A stretch of DNA of 64,000 bases from Cladorrhinum sp. PSN259 (Eukaryota; Ascomycota; Sordariomycetes; Sordariales; Podosporaceae): NCBI GenBank assembly GCA_033725935.1, contig MU867110.1, positions 210,179 through 274,178 of the forward strand. Reading direction: 5' to 3'. Position numbers and translations under genes: made by a program. The notes below the pieces were generated by a model. That model worked only from the letters and a program-made list of their open reading frames with translations. It was not told the DNA's origin and made no database searches. Below are positions 1 through 11,302 of this stretch, piece by piece; positions within the stretch are counted from its first letter, which is position 1, and the number at the start of each line of letters is the position of its first letter.

Positions 1-282
1 CGATTCTCCAAATCTCGAGCTGCATCGTCTTTTCATTCCGTTGCGTTTCTATAACCAGTGCTTATATTGTCACCGTGATAATAATACTTGATTGAATAAC
101 TAACCCGACGAATCTTGCTTTTCCGAACTACCAATTGATCACGGACTCCTTCCTGGATTAAAACAGCTCTTGCAGCTCCCGCAACTCGATTCTCGAATTG
201 CTTCATCACTGAGCTGTACCACGAATTCTAGGATACAAAGAATTCACGAAAATATAGCCGCAATCGCGTATTGGGACTCATC

Positions 283-1219
283 ATGGCGGCTCTCAACCTT
301 GCTCCCGAGGAGCTGAAGCAACTCGACATGGTGCGCAACCGTCTCAGTCAGCTCTTGCACAACACCAACAGTCTCCTACAACGACTAGCGCACTCAAATC
401 CTCTCCCCACCAAGTATGTCAACTCCTTCAACTACGATTCTGTAGTAGCATTACTAACGCCTTCTTTTCCCTCCTCCCAGAGAATCCCTTCAAGCTAATG
501 CCACCATCATCCAAAAGAACATAATGTCCGTCCAAAGCATAATCGACGAAAACTGCGAGCTCTTCCAACGTATAGCCGTCCACCCATCAACCAACTACCC
601 CGGTCGAACGCAGGGCGATCTTCTTCTTTCATTATTACGGAAGAAACCAGAACAATCAGTCGATAAGATGATAGAGGCTTCACTAGAAGCCGCCAACGCT
701 GCAGGTTTAGACGAGAAAAAGTTGGCAGTCGGCCTGCACGATAGAAGGAACAGCTACGACGATGACCCAGATAATTACGGCCTGGAGGATGATGAAGAAG
801 ACGGCCAATCGGATCCATTCAACGAGCAGTGGGCGGACTGCCAGTATGCTTTCAACGAGGCGCTTAAGCAGTACGTGGCTTTTCAGGTGAAAAAGAATTT
901 CACGGTGGAGGAGCAGGCTATGGGGATTGAGAATGTGAGGACAGGGTTGAAAAGGGATTTGAAGGATGTGGATGATGAAGACGACGAAGAAGAAGATGAG
1001 GATGAAGATGAGGATATGGGTATGGGTGGTGCCGTTGGTGGTGCTGGGCCAGGAATTGGAGCCGGAGCTGCTGCTGCTCCTGGAGCGCAATCCAATATTC
1101 AGCCAGAGCATTTGCTTTGGATGCTGAGTAGAGGTGGCAGCCAATTGCCCAGAAATATCGAACTGGATGCCAACCGTGTGGTTAAGGTTGAGACTAAGAG
1201 GGCACCTCCACCGAGGTGA
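283..1219 (+). CDS. MED8: Mediator complex subunit 8
   Basis: Head-module subunit of Mediator, the nuclear coactivator bridging transcription factors and RNA polymerase II. Two exons, 283-413 and 481-1219, with a 67-nt intron (donor GTATGT, branch TTACTAACG, acceptor CCCAG) give a 289-residue protein. The first ATG in frame is at 283; the open frame upstream begins only with TTG. The N-terminal helix-rich part (LAPEELKQLDMVRNRLSQLL and the VQSIIDENCELFQRIAVHPS region) and the PGRTQGDLLLSLLRKKPEP-like stretch are the conserved fungal Med8 core. The C-terminal third is lower complexity: an Asp/Glu run near residues 195-210, a Gly/Ala/Pro linker, then a conserved-looking tail with LLWMLSRGG. Length matches filamentous-fungal homologues. 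The 282 bases before the start are leader/promoter with no gene. The family call rests on recognised sequence pattern, not on a search. Confidence 0.88.
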
Positions 1220-2066
1220 TGGCAGTACAGGAAGTTATAGTATATTTCTGATGATGGGAGGAGACTGATAATACCCAGTGATTTGTTAATGCAAATCGGA
1301 ATGCTGGGGCTTCTAATTCCACCCACCTTCTAAATGAGAAAAAACCATATCATGACAGCGACCTGAGCTCTTGAAAAGCTCATCTCGGGACAATCTTTAA
1401 ACTCATTAAAAGGAAATGGCAGAGTGCTCAAGTTAGTCTAACCGTGAGCGACTGGATAGCTGTGCATGTTTTCGGATTCCCAAACAGGCCATATAACTCC
1501 ATGAAGCCCCAAAATGTGACAGAACCAATCACCAAGTCCCATTAACGCCTCATCGTCAAGATCTACACTATAATCACCGCCAAGGCATCCCCTTAGTACC
1601 TGCGACCGACAAGCGTTTGTTGGTCTATCCTCGCCTAGCTTGCCCATTCATGGAAGTTTCTGTTAATAGAAGAAACGGAGGTGGGACAGATTGGGTGGCG
1701 TGCAGTTTGCAGTTTGCAGTGCTAGAGTGGCGCAGTGTTCTCTCTTTCTGGTAACCATCCCCCTTGTCAGCTGAGGCTGCTGAGCTTTGCTGGAGTTTTC
1801 CCATTGGCGATAGGTCAGCCACAAAATTGCTTTTGGTGTAGTGTGTGATTGATCATGTTGACTTCTTTTTTAAACGATCTGCAATGGTGTGAGCAGTGAG
1901 TTAGGTATAAGTGAGGGGGCGGTGAGGTAATCCTGCCGTCAGTTCCAGAGGTTGTGTTTGCCTTTCTTTGTCTTCGACTTTAGCCCTACGGCGTAGCGAC
2001 ACTGCGCCACTACAGTAGCACATCCCATACACTATCACGAAACTTTCATCAGAAAGCTGGCCGAAT
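1220..2066. other. Intergenic region, MED8 to F-box-like gene
   Basis: Tail-to-head spacer of about 850 bases. Short open frames on the minus strand (1438-1647, 1625-1822) have no recognisable domain or splice logic. I see no RNA gene. It must hold the MED8 3' end and the promoter of the gene at 2067. Confidence 0.6.
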
Positions 2067-2921
2067 ATGGGCGTGTGCTCGCTGGATCACGTCCCAACAT
2101 TTTCCAGGCCGAAGAAGCCTTCTTTCCTCTCCCTGCCAGCTGAGATCCGTCTCAAAGTCTACGCTCACCTCGTTCATTCATGTCCTTTACCGCCTCCTCC
2201 AGATCTGGCACCAGGGTATCCTTCTCCTTCTCCAAATAATACTGGATGCGTATATACCCAACTAGTTGGATCTGCGGCTTCTTCTTCTTCAAGATTATTA
2301 TCGGCACACAGACCACTAGGGTACATACCCACCTCCTTCCTTCTTTCTTGCCGTCAAGTATACTACGAAAGTCGAGTCATTCCCTTTCAAGAGAATGAAT
2401 TTGTTTTTCAATCCTTTTTTGCGTCTGGATTGGTACCTGCTGGTGTGTTTGTGAGGAGGATGGAAATCTGGCAGAGGAAGGAAGTGAGGTGGGTTAGGAT
2501 TGAGTTGAGGGCAGAGGATCTAGGGTTTTGTGGGAGTAAAAAAGGCGACGATGGTGTGAGTGAATATGGGGAGATGAAGAAGTGGGTGGAGGTTTGTGAA
2601 GGGTTAAAGGATGCGAGGGGGATGAGGCTGAGGGTTGATTTCAGGGGTTGGAAGAGGAGTATGGGGCATATTGAAGAGGTTGTTGCTGGGGAGGGGATGC
2701 TGAGGGAAGATGGGAGGTGGGTAGATGAGGGATTGAAGAGGATGAAGCAGTTGAGATGGTTGGAGATTGAGGTGGTTAATTTAGGAATGGAGGATAAGGG
2801 GATGTTTGAGTGGTGTAAATGGGTGGAGGGGAGGTTGAATATGGGAAGGGGAAATGCGGAGAGGACGGTGCGGATTATTGCTGTTCGTAGGGTGGAGGGA
2901 AAGAAAGAAAGATGTGTATGA
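2067..2921 (+). CDS. F-box-like / 2EXR-type fungal protein
   Basis: Single exon, 284 residues. Near the N-terminus (residues about 16-34) sits FLSLPAEIRLKVYAHLV, the LPxEIRxxIY motif typical of fungal F-box-like and 2EXR proteins, followed about 60 residues later by LLSCRQVYYESRVIPFQENE, the second block that accompanies this motif in the very large fungal family. F-box motifs bind Skp1 and recruit substrates to SCF ubiquitin ligases, but many of these fungal proteins are uncharacterised, so a ligase role is inference only. The C-terminal half is rich in Arg, Glu, Trp and Met, and its codons are strongly G-rich, which makes long antisense frames on the other strand. No signal peptide or membrane segment is evident. 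Confidence 0.65.
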   Translation: MGVCSLDHVPTFSRPKKPSFLSLPAEIRLKVYAHLVHSCPLPPPPDLAPGYPSPSPNNTGCVYTQLVGSAASSSSRLLSAHRPLGYIPTSFLLSCRQVYYESRVIPFQENEFVFQSFFASGLVPAGVFVRRMEIWQRKEVRWVRIELRAEDLGFCGSKKGDDGVSEYGEMKKWVEVCEGLKDARGMRLRVDFRGWKRSMGHIEEVVAGEGMLREDGRWVDEGLKRMKQLRWLEIEVVNLGMEDKGMFEWCKWVEGRLNMGRGNAERTVRIIAVRRVEGKKERCV

Positions 2922-4304
2922 ACTGAAGGCATCAAGATCCTTACCGGTTGATTCGTGAGAAAAGGGAGATGAAAATCGTCGAGACTGGCAGTTGTTAATA
3001 TGGGCTGAAACATTGGTGGCCAAATTTATCCACCCATACAGATATTTTTAACTTCTTAATAAATCTGGAGCTAGCCCCAGTACTCGTAGGTCGAATCAGC
3101 CCTTCAGAAACCTGAAGGAGATATAAAAGGAAAAGAAACAGACTGATAAGATAAGATCTTGGGATTTGGATTCCATCGGGAAAATCTTAATGACGTCAGC
3201 CAAGACGGCACTTGCTTGAAGACAAATTGGGACCTGGCGATCAGATCTTAGTTGTTCCACTTGCATCGTCCCTGCGTTCAAGGGTCTTTTTCCAGGCACA
3301 AACACCGAAACATTAACGAGTGGGCTGAATCAATCAAATGCAGTTCTCGGGTTCTACATGTGTGGCATGATGATGCAGGGCTTCATCAGCTTTTTTAAGA
3401 CTCGCCGCCCTCATCCACGTTTCGGGTCGTCGGACACTCCTTCGTGAAAATTAAACCGTCACACACCGTTGGAGAACCCGAGACTTCCATTTTGATTTGA
3501 CCTTCTTCTACTTACCTTGTAGCTGCCCGAATAACACATCGGAGAAACAGCGATGGTGCTTGCTGAGATCACCTTAATAGATTGGGGGAAAGCATCATGG
3601 CATCCAAGTTGAAGGAGAACCCAGCAGGAGGAATATGGCAGGATGCCGGGAGTGAATGGGGCACATTGCACAAGTGCTGCCTTCCTATTGACTCCTTTTA
3701 AATGGTCGGACAGAAGCAGCGTCGTCACCTGTCACGGCTGTTCGCTTTGCTTGCTTGCATCCGTTCCACGTTGCTCGTTGTGCTTGGTTCGTAAGTCTTC
3801 TCGGCCTTCTCACTCCCCATTCTTCAACAACCCACAACTAAAACCACGCTACCTTCCCTAGAAGCCGGGTGTTCATTGTCACTGCGAAATTCTACTTCAC
3901 TTCAAAAAGCTTCAACCTTGCTGGAAAGCGGCACCTGAGACACTAGACCCATGGCCTACTCTGTGTAGTGCGACGGTTGGTAGCAAACCCCACCACATTT
4001 GTGTCTCCTCATGACAGTTACTCAGGTGTTGGTCTAACGCTGCTCATGTTGCTCTAAATCATCAAATACGTTATTGGGAGAGCGTGGCCTCCTTCGTATA
4101 CCACCTGCCTCGTCACTCGCACAGGACAACACCCCTTCTTTCTCTCCTCCAATTCAGCTCTGGCTTCAGCACGACTCGGATGATCCAATCCCAAATGCTC
4201 TAGGTTCGCATTTTTACAGCAGCTATATGGAGAAACCTTTCTACGCATTCTCCATCATAGCACCAGACCATTGATAGATAGCTCGTCCCACAAACGCCAC
4301 TGCC
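2922..4304. other. Intergenic region before acyltransferase gene
   Basis: About 1.4 kb. Scattered frames of 60-90 codons (for example 3643-3861 and 4074-4274) do not join into a recognisable product. CT-rich tracts around 3820-3860 and 4110-4160 look like promoter or leader sequence of the gene at 4305. Confidence 0.55.
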
Positions 4305-5795
4305 ATGCTATCCCCACCAACTTCAGCCCTGCCCAGAGTCTTGCCGCGCCAATCTTTTACAAGATTTCTTCGGGTTCTATTACCAAGTTTCGTCGCCGAC
4401 CGCATTTTCCCCGAGCATAGAACGGCATATCGAGTCCACCCAACGTCGTATCTGGATGGCCTACGAGGCATCGCTGCCGTCATTGTCTTCTTTTGCCACT
4501 ACACAGAGAACAATTTTAGCGCCCTCATTCCATCCTATGGCCTCAACCATGACAGAACGTCATCAATAGTCCAGCTCCCGTATTTGAGAATCATCTTCAG
4601 CGGCCGGCCCATGGTTCACATCTTTTTCGTCATTTCCGGATTTGTCTTGTCCTACAAACCAGTCCAGGCACTTCACTCACGCGACCTCGAAAAGTTCTTC
4701 ACCACACTTGCCTCGTCAACTTTTCGGAGAGCGTTCCGTCTCTTTGGGCCGTGCGTTGCCTCGACTTTCCTGATCCTGTGCTTGCGTCAAGTGGGACTTC
4801 TTAGACCCGCAAGGGATACACTGACAGAAGAGTTGTGGAAATGGAAGGATGCTGTGCATCGCCAGGTTACCTGGCCATGGTCATGGGACATCGACCTGAA
4901 GCCAGCCTACGATATACACCTCTGGACCATCCCCATCGAGTTCGCACACTCGATGCTGCTATTCATGGTGTTGTTGATGCTCTCGCGAGTAAAGCTTCAC
5001 CTACGCATGGCCTCGGTCTTCGCTTTGATTATTTACTGTCTAACGTGTGGGAAATGGGCAGGATTCGAGTTTTTGGCAGGCCTTTTTCTAGCTGAAATCT
5101 TTGTTTTAAAGTCAGCACGAGAGAAGGAGTGGGAGTCGTCTGCGAGAGAGCAGACACAAAACTCAACATCAGGAATGATCGTCAAGACAGCCCAAATCGC
5201 TATTATTTTCATAGGTCTGTTCATTGGTGGCTGGCCGAATTGGGATGCAGAGAAGACGCCGGGAATACGCTACTTCAACAGCAAGACGCCGAACCCGTTC
5301 GCCACAATGGATTACCTCGCCCCTCAAAAATTTTGGTTTGGTGTTTCGGCGGTGTTCATGGTGTGGGCCATTGGCGAGCTGGACGGGCTCAAGAGGTTTT
5401 TTGAGGGTCCACTGGCCCAATACTGCGGTCGTATCTCGTATGCTGTGTATATTTGCCACGGCCCAGTGATGGATCTGTTCCAGGGAGCACTTATTGGACG
5501 ACCGGCGGTTCCCGCGCACGGCGAGCAAGAAGAGACGGACTTTGCTGCGGAGGGCCTTCTTCCCGACTCTGGTGTGAAGAGTGTCTTTGGGATCACGACT
5601 ACCTTTCAGCTTACCGTGAGCTGGTTTGTCGGACTCTGGCTTTTGGGGCCATTGGTTATTTGGGCGGCGGATATCTTCTGGAGAGCAGTAGATGATCCGA
5701 TTGTTAAATTGGGAAAGAGGTTGGAGCTGGCGTGTCTGGATCCTTCATCGGAGCACCCAAGCACAAGGAGCCAGGGGTATTCTATCGCAGCATGA
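4305..5795 (+). CDS. Acyltransferase family 3 membrane protein
   Basis: Intronless, 496 residues. Residues 49-66 carry SYLDGLRGIAAVIVFFCHY, the signature of the acyltransferase-3 family (PF01757), whose members move acetyl or other acyl groups onto sugars, peptides or lipids from within a membrane; the His in FFCHY is the conserved proposed catalytic residue. The next block (RPMVHIFFVISGFVLSYKP) is the second typical AT3 helix. Further hydrophobic segments follow near residues 140-160, 210-245, 250-265, 290-305, 345-360, 375-390 and 430-460, consistent with about ten membrane helices. The acceptor is unknown, and fungal homologues are usually annotated only by domain. No neighbouring gene suggests a pathway. 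The two ATGs preceding the domain leave 4305 as the natural start. Confidence 0.8.
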   Translation: MLSPPTSALPRVLPRQSFTRFLRVLLPSFVADRIFPEHRTAYRVHPTSYLDGLRGIAAVIVFFCHYTENNFSALIPSYGLNHDRTSSIVQLPYLRIIFSGRPMVHIFFVISGFVLSYKPVQALHSRDLEKFFTTLASSTFRRAFRLFGPCVASTFLILCLRQVGLLRPARDTLTEELWKWKDAVHRQVTWPWSWDIDLKPAYDIHLWTIPIEFAHSMLLFMVLLMLSRVKLHLRMASVFALIIYCLTCGKWAGFEFLAGLFLAEIFVLKSAREKEWESSAREQTQNSTSGMIVKTAQIAIIFIGLFIGGWPNWDAEKTPGIRYFNSKTPNPFATMDYLAPQKFWFGVSAVFMVWAIGELDGLKRFFEGPLAQYCGRISYAVYICHGPVMDLFQGALIGRPAVPAHGEQEETDFAAEGLLPDSGVKSVFGITTTFQLTVSWFVGLWLLGPLVIWAADIFWRAVDDPIVKLGKRLELACLDPSSEHPSTRSQGYSIAA

Positions 5796-7542
5796 CCCAG
5801 GGTAATTGATCGAAATTTGGTTCGGGTTGTGTTCGAATATAATGGATTTCAAGGAGGTTCAATGGCGTCGTCAATTGGGGAAGGGAGTTCTTTTTGGCTT
5901 GCTCACCATCATCAACCTCGAAGTTTAGACAATGCGCCGCAGCTCGCGCTGGTCAGCTCATTATCTATCGGTTTTTGGAGGAACGCGGAGGGTGTAATGT
6001 CATGTACATACATTTTTTATTCAGCTTTTGTCGATTGTTGTCTCGTGAAGATGACTGGATTGCAATCAGTGTTGACTTGGGCTCTCTGGCACAATTCCCA
6101 TGTTTCCAGGAAATCTGACATGAGCCTGTGACCATCAAGGTTCTCACCTTTGGTTGGAGTGGAGACCTGAAGCCTTTTGCTCCCGTTGACAGATCGTCGA
6201 CTTCATCCCACTTGAACCTCAAAGTCTATTTCGAGCTACATTCGACTCTATATGCCGGGGCAGCGAGATCATTAGATGACCATTTGTATTTTCTTTTCTT
6301 TTATAATATCATTGATTGAGACATGGCTCTTGCCTGCAGCTAGGATCATATGACGCTTCGTACCGGCCAAAAGATACATGCTCAGTAACGCCGAGACTCC
6401 CCAACGGCGCGACAGCCTTGCGTGGAGAGCGAGATAGGAGGAGCCATTCCATCTGCCTTTTTCCCATTTCCAATTATCCGGTTGGCCTCGTGGTGGGGGT
6501 CTATAACAGGCTAAATCCGGGCATGGCCGGGTTACCGGGTCAAGTCGAGTTTTGTCGGAGCTTCAGTGGAACCTCCAGTGGACGTGCTTTGCAGCGTTCT
6601 GCTGCATTCCACATCCCACTCGTCTCTCTCAGACACAGAGTCCCGTACGGAGCGGTTTTCCTGGAGTTCCATCCGGATGGTATCATGACATAGGTACAGA
6701 TGCCCAGGGCAGGCAGGTGAACCAAGTCAAAATTCAGGGACCAATATGGCAGGACGAGCCGCTCTTCAGATGCACCATGCACTGTTATCTGTAGGGTTCC
6801 TTCCTACGTAGAACCGTTTCGATATTCGGGTTTGTATAGCTTCAGCAACAAGTGAGGGGTCACGGTGCTGCTAAGTCTCTGACACCATCGACGTCACTTT
6901 TCACAAGGAAAGCAGCTCAGGAACAGTTGAGGCTAATGGGACATGCTCCGTTCGAATCCACATTTTCTCCAACAGAAACATAGATTCCCGTTACAACCGC
7001 ACAAATGGGGGCTCAGCGGTCGTATCCACAGGCGTCTCCTGGAGATTCGGAAAGCCAGCCGCAGTACGTAGGAATATCAGGTCCTTGACATCCAATGAAT
7101 TGGCCAGTAAAACCACGCATACGGTCATGCGACGAAGGATTTTCTCTGCGAGTCCCTGACGTTCCAGGTCTTGCCTCCCGCGCTTGTACTGCGTTGCTGG
7201 GTGTGACTGACGCTGCAGGCGGGTCTTGGAAATGGAGATGGTGCGGGACGGAATGACCCTGCTCGACGGCACATCTTCAAAGATGAAGCGCATGAGAGAG
7301 TGGGAAGCACTGCGAGGAGAAAAGATGAAGGAGGCTAGTTAGTCTGGTGCCACCCTCCCCCTCCAGCTGGCGAAACCTTATGGAGACGGGATGGGTGGGC
7401 AAAGGCATGAGGTGGGCAGTATAAGTAGCGCGGGAGCTCCTCGACATCTTCATTGTCTTTCCCGGCTGAACTCCCCTTTCTTCTTCATTCCCATTCCTCC
7501 TCACCTCGCACATTCCATTTCGGAAACTCTAACGCCGACATA
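5796..7542. other. Long intergenic region upstream of xylose reductase
   Basis: About 1.75 kb. Frames such as 6316-6693 lack domain signatures and start with a non-ATG codon in the open frame. It contains the proximal promoter of the xylose reductase gene (see the TATA entry) and otherwise nothing I can support. Confidence 0.55.
7420..7427 (+). promoter_or_regulatory. TATA box of xylose reductase gene
   Basis: TATAAGTA lies 116-123 bases upstream of the ATG at 7543, a usual distance for a fungal TATA element plus a short leader. The CT-rich tract at 7440-7540 fits the transcription start region. The call is by position and sequence only. Confidence 0.5.
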
Positions 7543-8866
7543 ATGGCTCCCGTTATCAAGCTCAGCAGCGGCCATGACATGCCCCAGGTGGGCTTCGGCC
7601 TCTGGAAGGTCGATACTGCCGTCGCTTCCGACGTCGTTTACAATGCTATCAAGGCCGGTTACCGCCTCTTCGATGGTGCCTGCGGTGAGTTCGACCTCCA
7701 TTCCGTGATATGATACCCAAGTGAGAGGAGGGGACAGTGGTTGCATGAGACAATTCCGTCGGGACGAGGAAAGCTGGCGATTTGAGAAAGTCGTCACTTT
7801 ACCCCGCCCCCTCTTTTGCTCTCCCCATTCCCCACCGAGGGGCAGCCGCAGCAATGCGTGTGGGGGAAGAGGGACTCGAGTTGCGCCAAGGCCACTTTAC
7901 CTTTCCCTGTCGGTGGTTCGGGGGATTTGAGTCCGTTCTTCAAGGGAAACATGAAGCTGATTACCTTTTTCGGAATACAGACTATGGCAACGAGAAGGAG
8001 TGCGGTGAGGGTGTTGCCCGCGCCATCAAGGAGGGCATCGTAAAGCGTGAGGAGCTCTTCATTGTCTCCAAGCTCTGGAACACCTTCCACAACGGCGAGC
8101 GCGTCGAGCCCATCGTCAAGAAGCAGCTCGCCGACTGGGGCCTCGAGTACTTTGATCTCTACCTCATCCACTTCCCTGTCGCCCTCGAGTACGTCGACCC
8201 CTCAGTCCGCTACCCCCCTGGCTGGCACTACGAGGGCGATGAGATCCGCCCCAGCAAGGCCACCATCCAGGAGACCTGGACCGCCATGGAGGGTCTCGTC
8301 GGCGCCGGTCTCGCCCGCAGCATCGGTATCTCCAACTTCCAGGCCCAGCTGATCTACGATCTCCTCCGCTACGCCAAGATCCGCCCTGCCACCCTCCAGA
8401 TCGAGCACCACCCTTACCTCGTCCAGCAGGAGCTCATCAACCTCGCCAAGCGCGAGGGCATCGCCGTCACCGCCTACAGCTCTTTCGGCCCTGCTTCCTT
8501 CCTCGAGTTCAACATGCAGCACGCCGCCAAGCTCACTCCCCTCATCGAGGACGAGACCATCAAGAAGATTGCCGCCAAGTACGGCAAGCAGCCCTCCCAG
8601 GTCCTCCTCCGCTGGGCTACCCAGCGCGGTCTTGCTATCATCCCCAAGACCACCAGACCCGCCATCATGGCTGAGAACTTGTCCTCTCTCGACTTTGATC
8701 TCTCTGCTGAGGACCTTGCCCTCATCACTTCGTTTGACCGTGGCATTCGCTTCAACCAGCCTTCCAACGTATGTCCTCTCTTCATAAATATTTCTCGCAT
8801 TGATACAAATCGCTAACAAACAAATTACAGTACTTCCCCACCGAGCTCCTCTGGATCTTTGGTTAA
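7543..8866 (+). CDS. XYL1: D-xylose reductase (aldo-keto reductase)
   Basis: NAD(P)H-dependent cytosolic reduction of D-xylose to xylitol, the first step of fungal pentose catabolism. Three exons: 7543-7684, 7981-8768, 8831-8866. Introns are 296 and 62 nt; the first is long for this window. Product 321 residues. The AKR tetrad is visible as D44 and Y49 (FDGACDYGNEKE), K78 (FIVSKLW) and H111 (YLIHFP). The GISNF, QIEHHPYL and IPKTTRP blocks are also typical, as is the short final exon YFPTELLWIFG. Well-studied yeast xylose reductases carry IPKSN at the coenzyme site; here it is IPKTT, with Ile where an Arg often follows, so cofactor preference may differ (inference). Codons are strongly C-ending, suggesting high expression. 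A TATA element sits about 120 bases upstream. Confidence 0.9.
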
Positions 8867-10056
8867 ATTCAGTCGAAAGTTGTTGACTGGTTACTTCTTG
8901 AGATACCCACCTTCCCTACACACCACCCTGAGCACAACCCCTTTATTGGGGATTACCCTTGAACTCATCAATTGATAGAAGGGTTGACCAGCCTTTTAAC
9001 CCATGTCGGGCTTTGGCCTGGAAGAAAGGGCTAACATAGACTGGTCACTTTTGTCACGAAGGAAATGAAAGAAAAAGAGAAATTTTTGTATGATGGTTTG
9101 GAAAGACACACATATAGCATTTTTGAAGAGGTTTTTTTTTATGGTTGGGAATGATATTTGGGCTTTTATACTAGTTATTTTGTCCCGATAGAAAAAGACA
9201 AAGGAAGGTATTATTAGATCCCAACCATTCTATTCGCCACATGGTTGGTGTTTCGAAGTAGGTGATATGTATGCCCGACTGTATAGAATGATGTATCATT
9301 CTCATGGTCATTTAATGGCCATCGATGTGTGAAATGCGCGACTACATTGCAACTTGTGCGGTTAATATTTGGGGGGGGGTTGTCCCTTCTCTTTTTAATC
9401 AGGCCATCGCTTCACGTGTGCTATCGATATCAGCAAAACAAACATGGTGTTCGTAAACTTTCCAATTTTCTTGAACCATCATTCACAGTAACGAACTCAA
9501 AAATGAAGAAACAAGAAAAAAAAAAAAAGATAGAGAGGCTTCGTTAACGCCAAACCAGGGCAATCCCATCCATACCAAGCAAGGCAAACCACCCCAAACT
9601 CTTCCTCTTCATCCCCCTTACCAGCTAGAGCAAAAAAAGTTACCTATGTATAATACAATAACCCCATCCCCAATGCATGGTTTCATCAATACACAAGAGA
9701 AAAAAAAGGAAAGAGTGAGCGAGAAAAAAAAATTACTAGATAACGAAATAAAACTTCCAAATCCCCTTCCTTCCTTTTCCCTTGGTCTTGAGCCTGCCTT
9801 GTGGTGCGCTGTAAAAAAAAATAAAAAAAACAAAAAAAAACAAAAACCGCCCCCCCCCCCCAACCCCCCTCAAAACGCCCTTTGCGAATTACATGCGTTG
9901 AAAGGAGAAGAAAAGAAGAATCGTGCTAATAGACACAAAAAATATTTTCCCTTCATTCAAAACCATGTTTTCTTTTTTTGCTTCTATCGTTTTCTTTTCG
10001 ATTGGATAAAAGTCTAGAGAAAATGGGATTAACCCGTTACAAAAAAAAACCCAAGA
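8867..10056. other. Convergent intergenic region
   Basis: Lies between the 3' ends of xylose reductase and SDS22. It is AT-rich with homopolymer runs (poly-A around 9520-9530 and 9816-9842, poly-C at about 9847-9860, poly-T at about 9130). The small frames are homopolymer artefacts. It probably contains the 3' UTRs of both genes. Confidence 0.6.
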
Positions 10057-11302
10057 TCATGATGTTCGTACAAATGCTATAAAATCAGGTCAGCCAATTA
10101 CGCACTCTCTGACGGGATAAGATATATGAAGAGAACGGGAGGGGAGGGAAAAAAAACTCACTAGCATCAATCTGCTTCACCTGCGGTAAAGCCAACCGTA
10201 CTTTATTCCTATAAAGCGCCGGCGCCCTCAACTGCAATGGGTTTCCCTCAAAATACACCGTCGTCAACCCTGCTTTATCCTTGAGCTCCCTTTCCACCTC
10301 GTTTAGATCCGCAATCTGGTTATAGCTAGCCCACAGCTCTTCCAGCTCGGTCAAGGGGCCCAAGCCCTTCAGACTTGAGATCTTGTTGTTGGAGATCTCC
10401 AGTACTCTGAGGTGGACATTGTTCTCAATGCCTTCTAATGACTCGAGAGCATTGTGGGAGATGTAGAGTTCCTCTAGTTGTGGGATTTCCTTTAGGGGAG
10501 ATAGGTCCCGAATCCGGTTGGATTGAATGGAGAGTAATCGGAGGGAGGAAAGCCCAGAGAGACCGTCGAGGGATGTGATCTTGTTCTTTGCTACCCAGAG
10601 CTCTTCGAGCGACGTGAGGGAGGAGAGGTTTTGCAGCTCGCGGATGCGATTGGAGCCTAGTTCGAGGTTGCGCAGTTTCGTGAGACCCTCAAGGTTGGCG
10701 ATCTGGGAGATCTTGTTTGCCACAAAGAACAAGTCTGTCAGTTGGGTCAGGTGAGAGACGTGCTTTATGTGCTTGATCTTGTTGAAGGAGAGGTCGAGAG
10801 ATGTGAGGTTCGTGAGGTCGTCGAGGCCGTGGCCGATATGGGAAATGAGGTTGTCGTAGAGGTCCAGCTCGGTTAGACTCTTTGCCACGCCCGAGAGGCC
10901 CTCGATATCTTGGATCAGGTTCTGGCGGAGGCAGATGCGCGCGACCTTGGCGAAGCGCTCGAGACGCAGGGCGGCGATGGATTGGATGCGGGAATGGGTG
11001 CAGATAATTTCGTCTGTTTCTGGGTCCTCACCGTCGAGGAGATCCTCGTCGGCGGCTACTTCCTCGCCGGGAACGACATTTTCATCATCAGAGTATTCGG
11101 GGTCTGAGAGGGCCTCGGGATTTGCGAGGACGGCGCTCTTAGGTATCCGGAGTTTCCCATCCCAGCCCTTGCTGTCCCTAAGGCCAGGGCTGGTGTCGCC
11201 GTCGTGCTTTGGTGAGGGGTTGTCGTCAACTAGTTCGATGCGGTGACCTGGTGACCGCGGGGGTTCGACAGCTTCCATGGATTCTTCTACTGGAGCTGGC
11301 AT
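10057..11302 (-). CDS. SDS22: Protein phosphatase 1 regulatory subunit SDS22
   Basis: Leucine-rich-repeat regulator of the PP1 catalytic subunit, nuclear, required for mitotic exit. Two exons on the minus strand, 11302-10162 and 10076-10057, with an 85-nt intron (donor GTGAGT, acceptor TATAG). The terminal 20-nt exon is easily missed: without it the frame runs into a meaningless tail; with it the protein ends IDATFVRTS, the conserved SDS22 terminus. Product 386 residues. An acidic N-terminal region (1-105) precedes about eleven 22-residue repeats of the LxxLDLSFNKIxxIxxL type, then an LRR cap (YRNKVRLALPQVKQIDA). The start is taken at MPAPVEES (11302); an in-frame ATG at 11350 would add 16 unusual residues. 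The neighbouring xylose reductase is convergent. Confidence 0.93.

Noticed and set aside
1410..1485. tRNA-like string with GGCAGAGTGCTCAAG and a later TTCGGATTC
   Set aside because: No pairing acceptor stem, no plausible anticodon arm, and the T-loop does not match GTTCRANNC.
6940..6975. B-box-like CGTTCGAATCC
   Set aside because: The flanking bases cannot form a T stem and no A box or acceptor stem is found at tRNA spacing.
9646..10017. 123-codon Lys/Pro-rich frame
   Set aside because: Made of poly-A and poly-C homopolymers in a 3' region.
10085..10161. Run-on SDS22 C-terminus
   Set aside because: Intron sequence; the spliced 20-base exon gives the conserved DATFVR ending.
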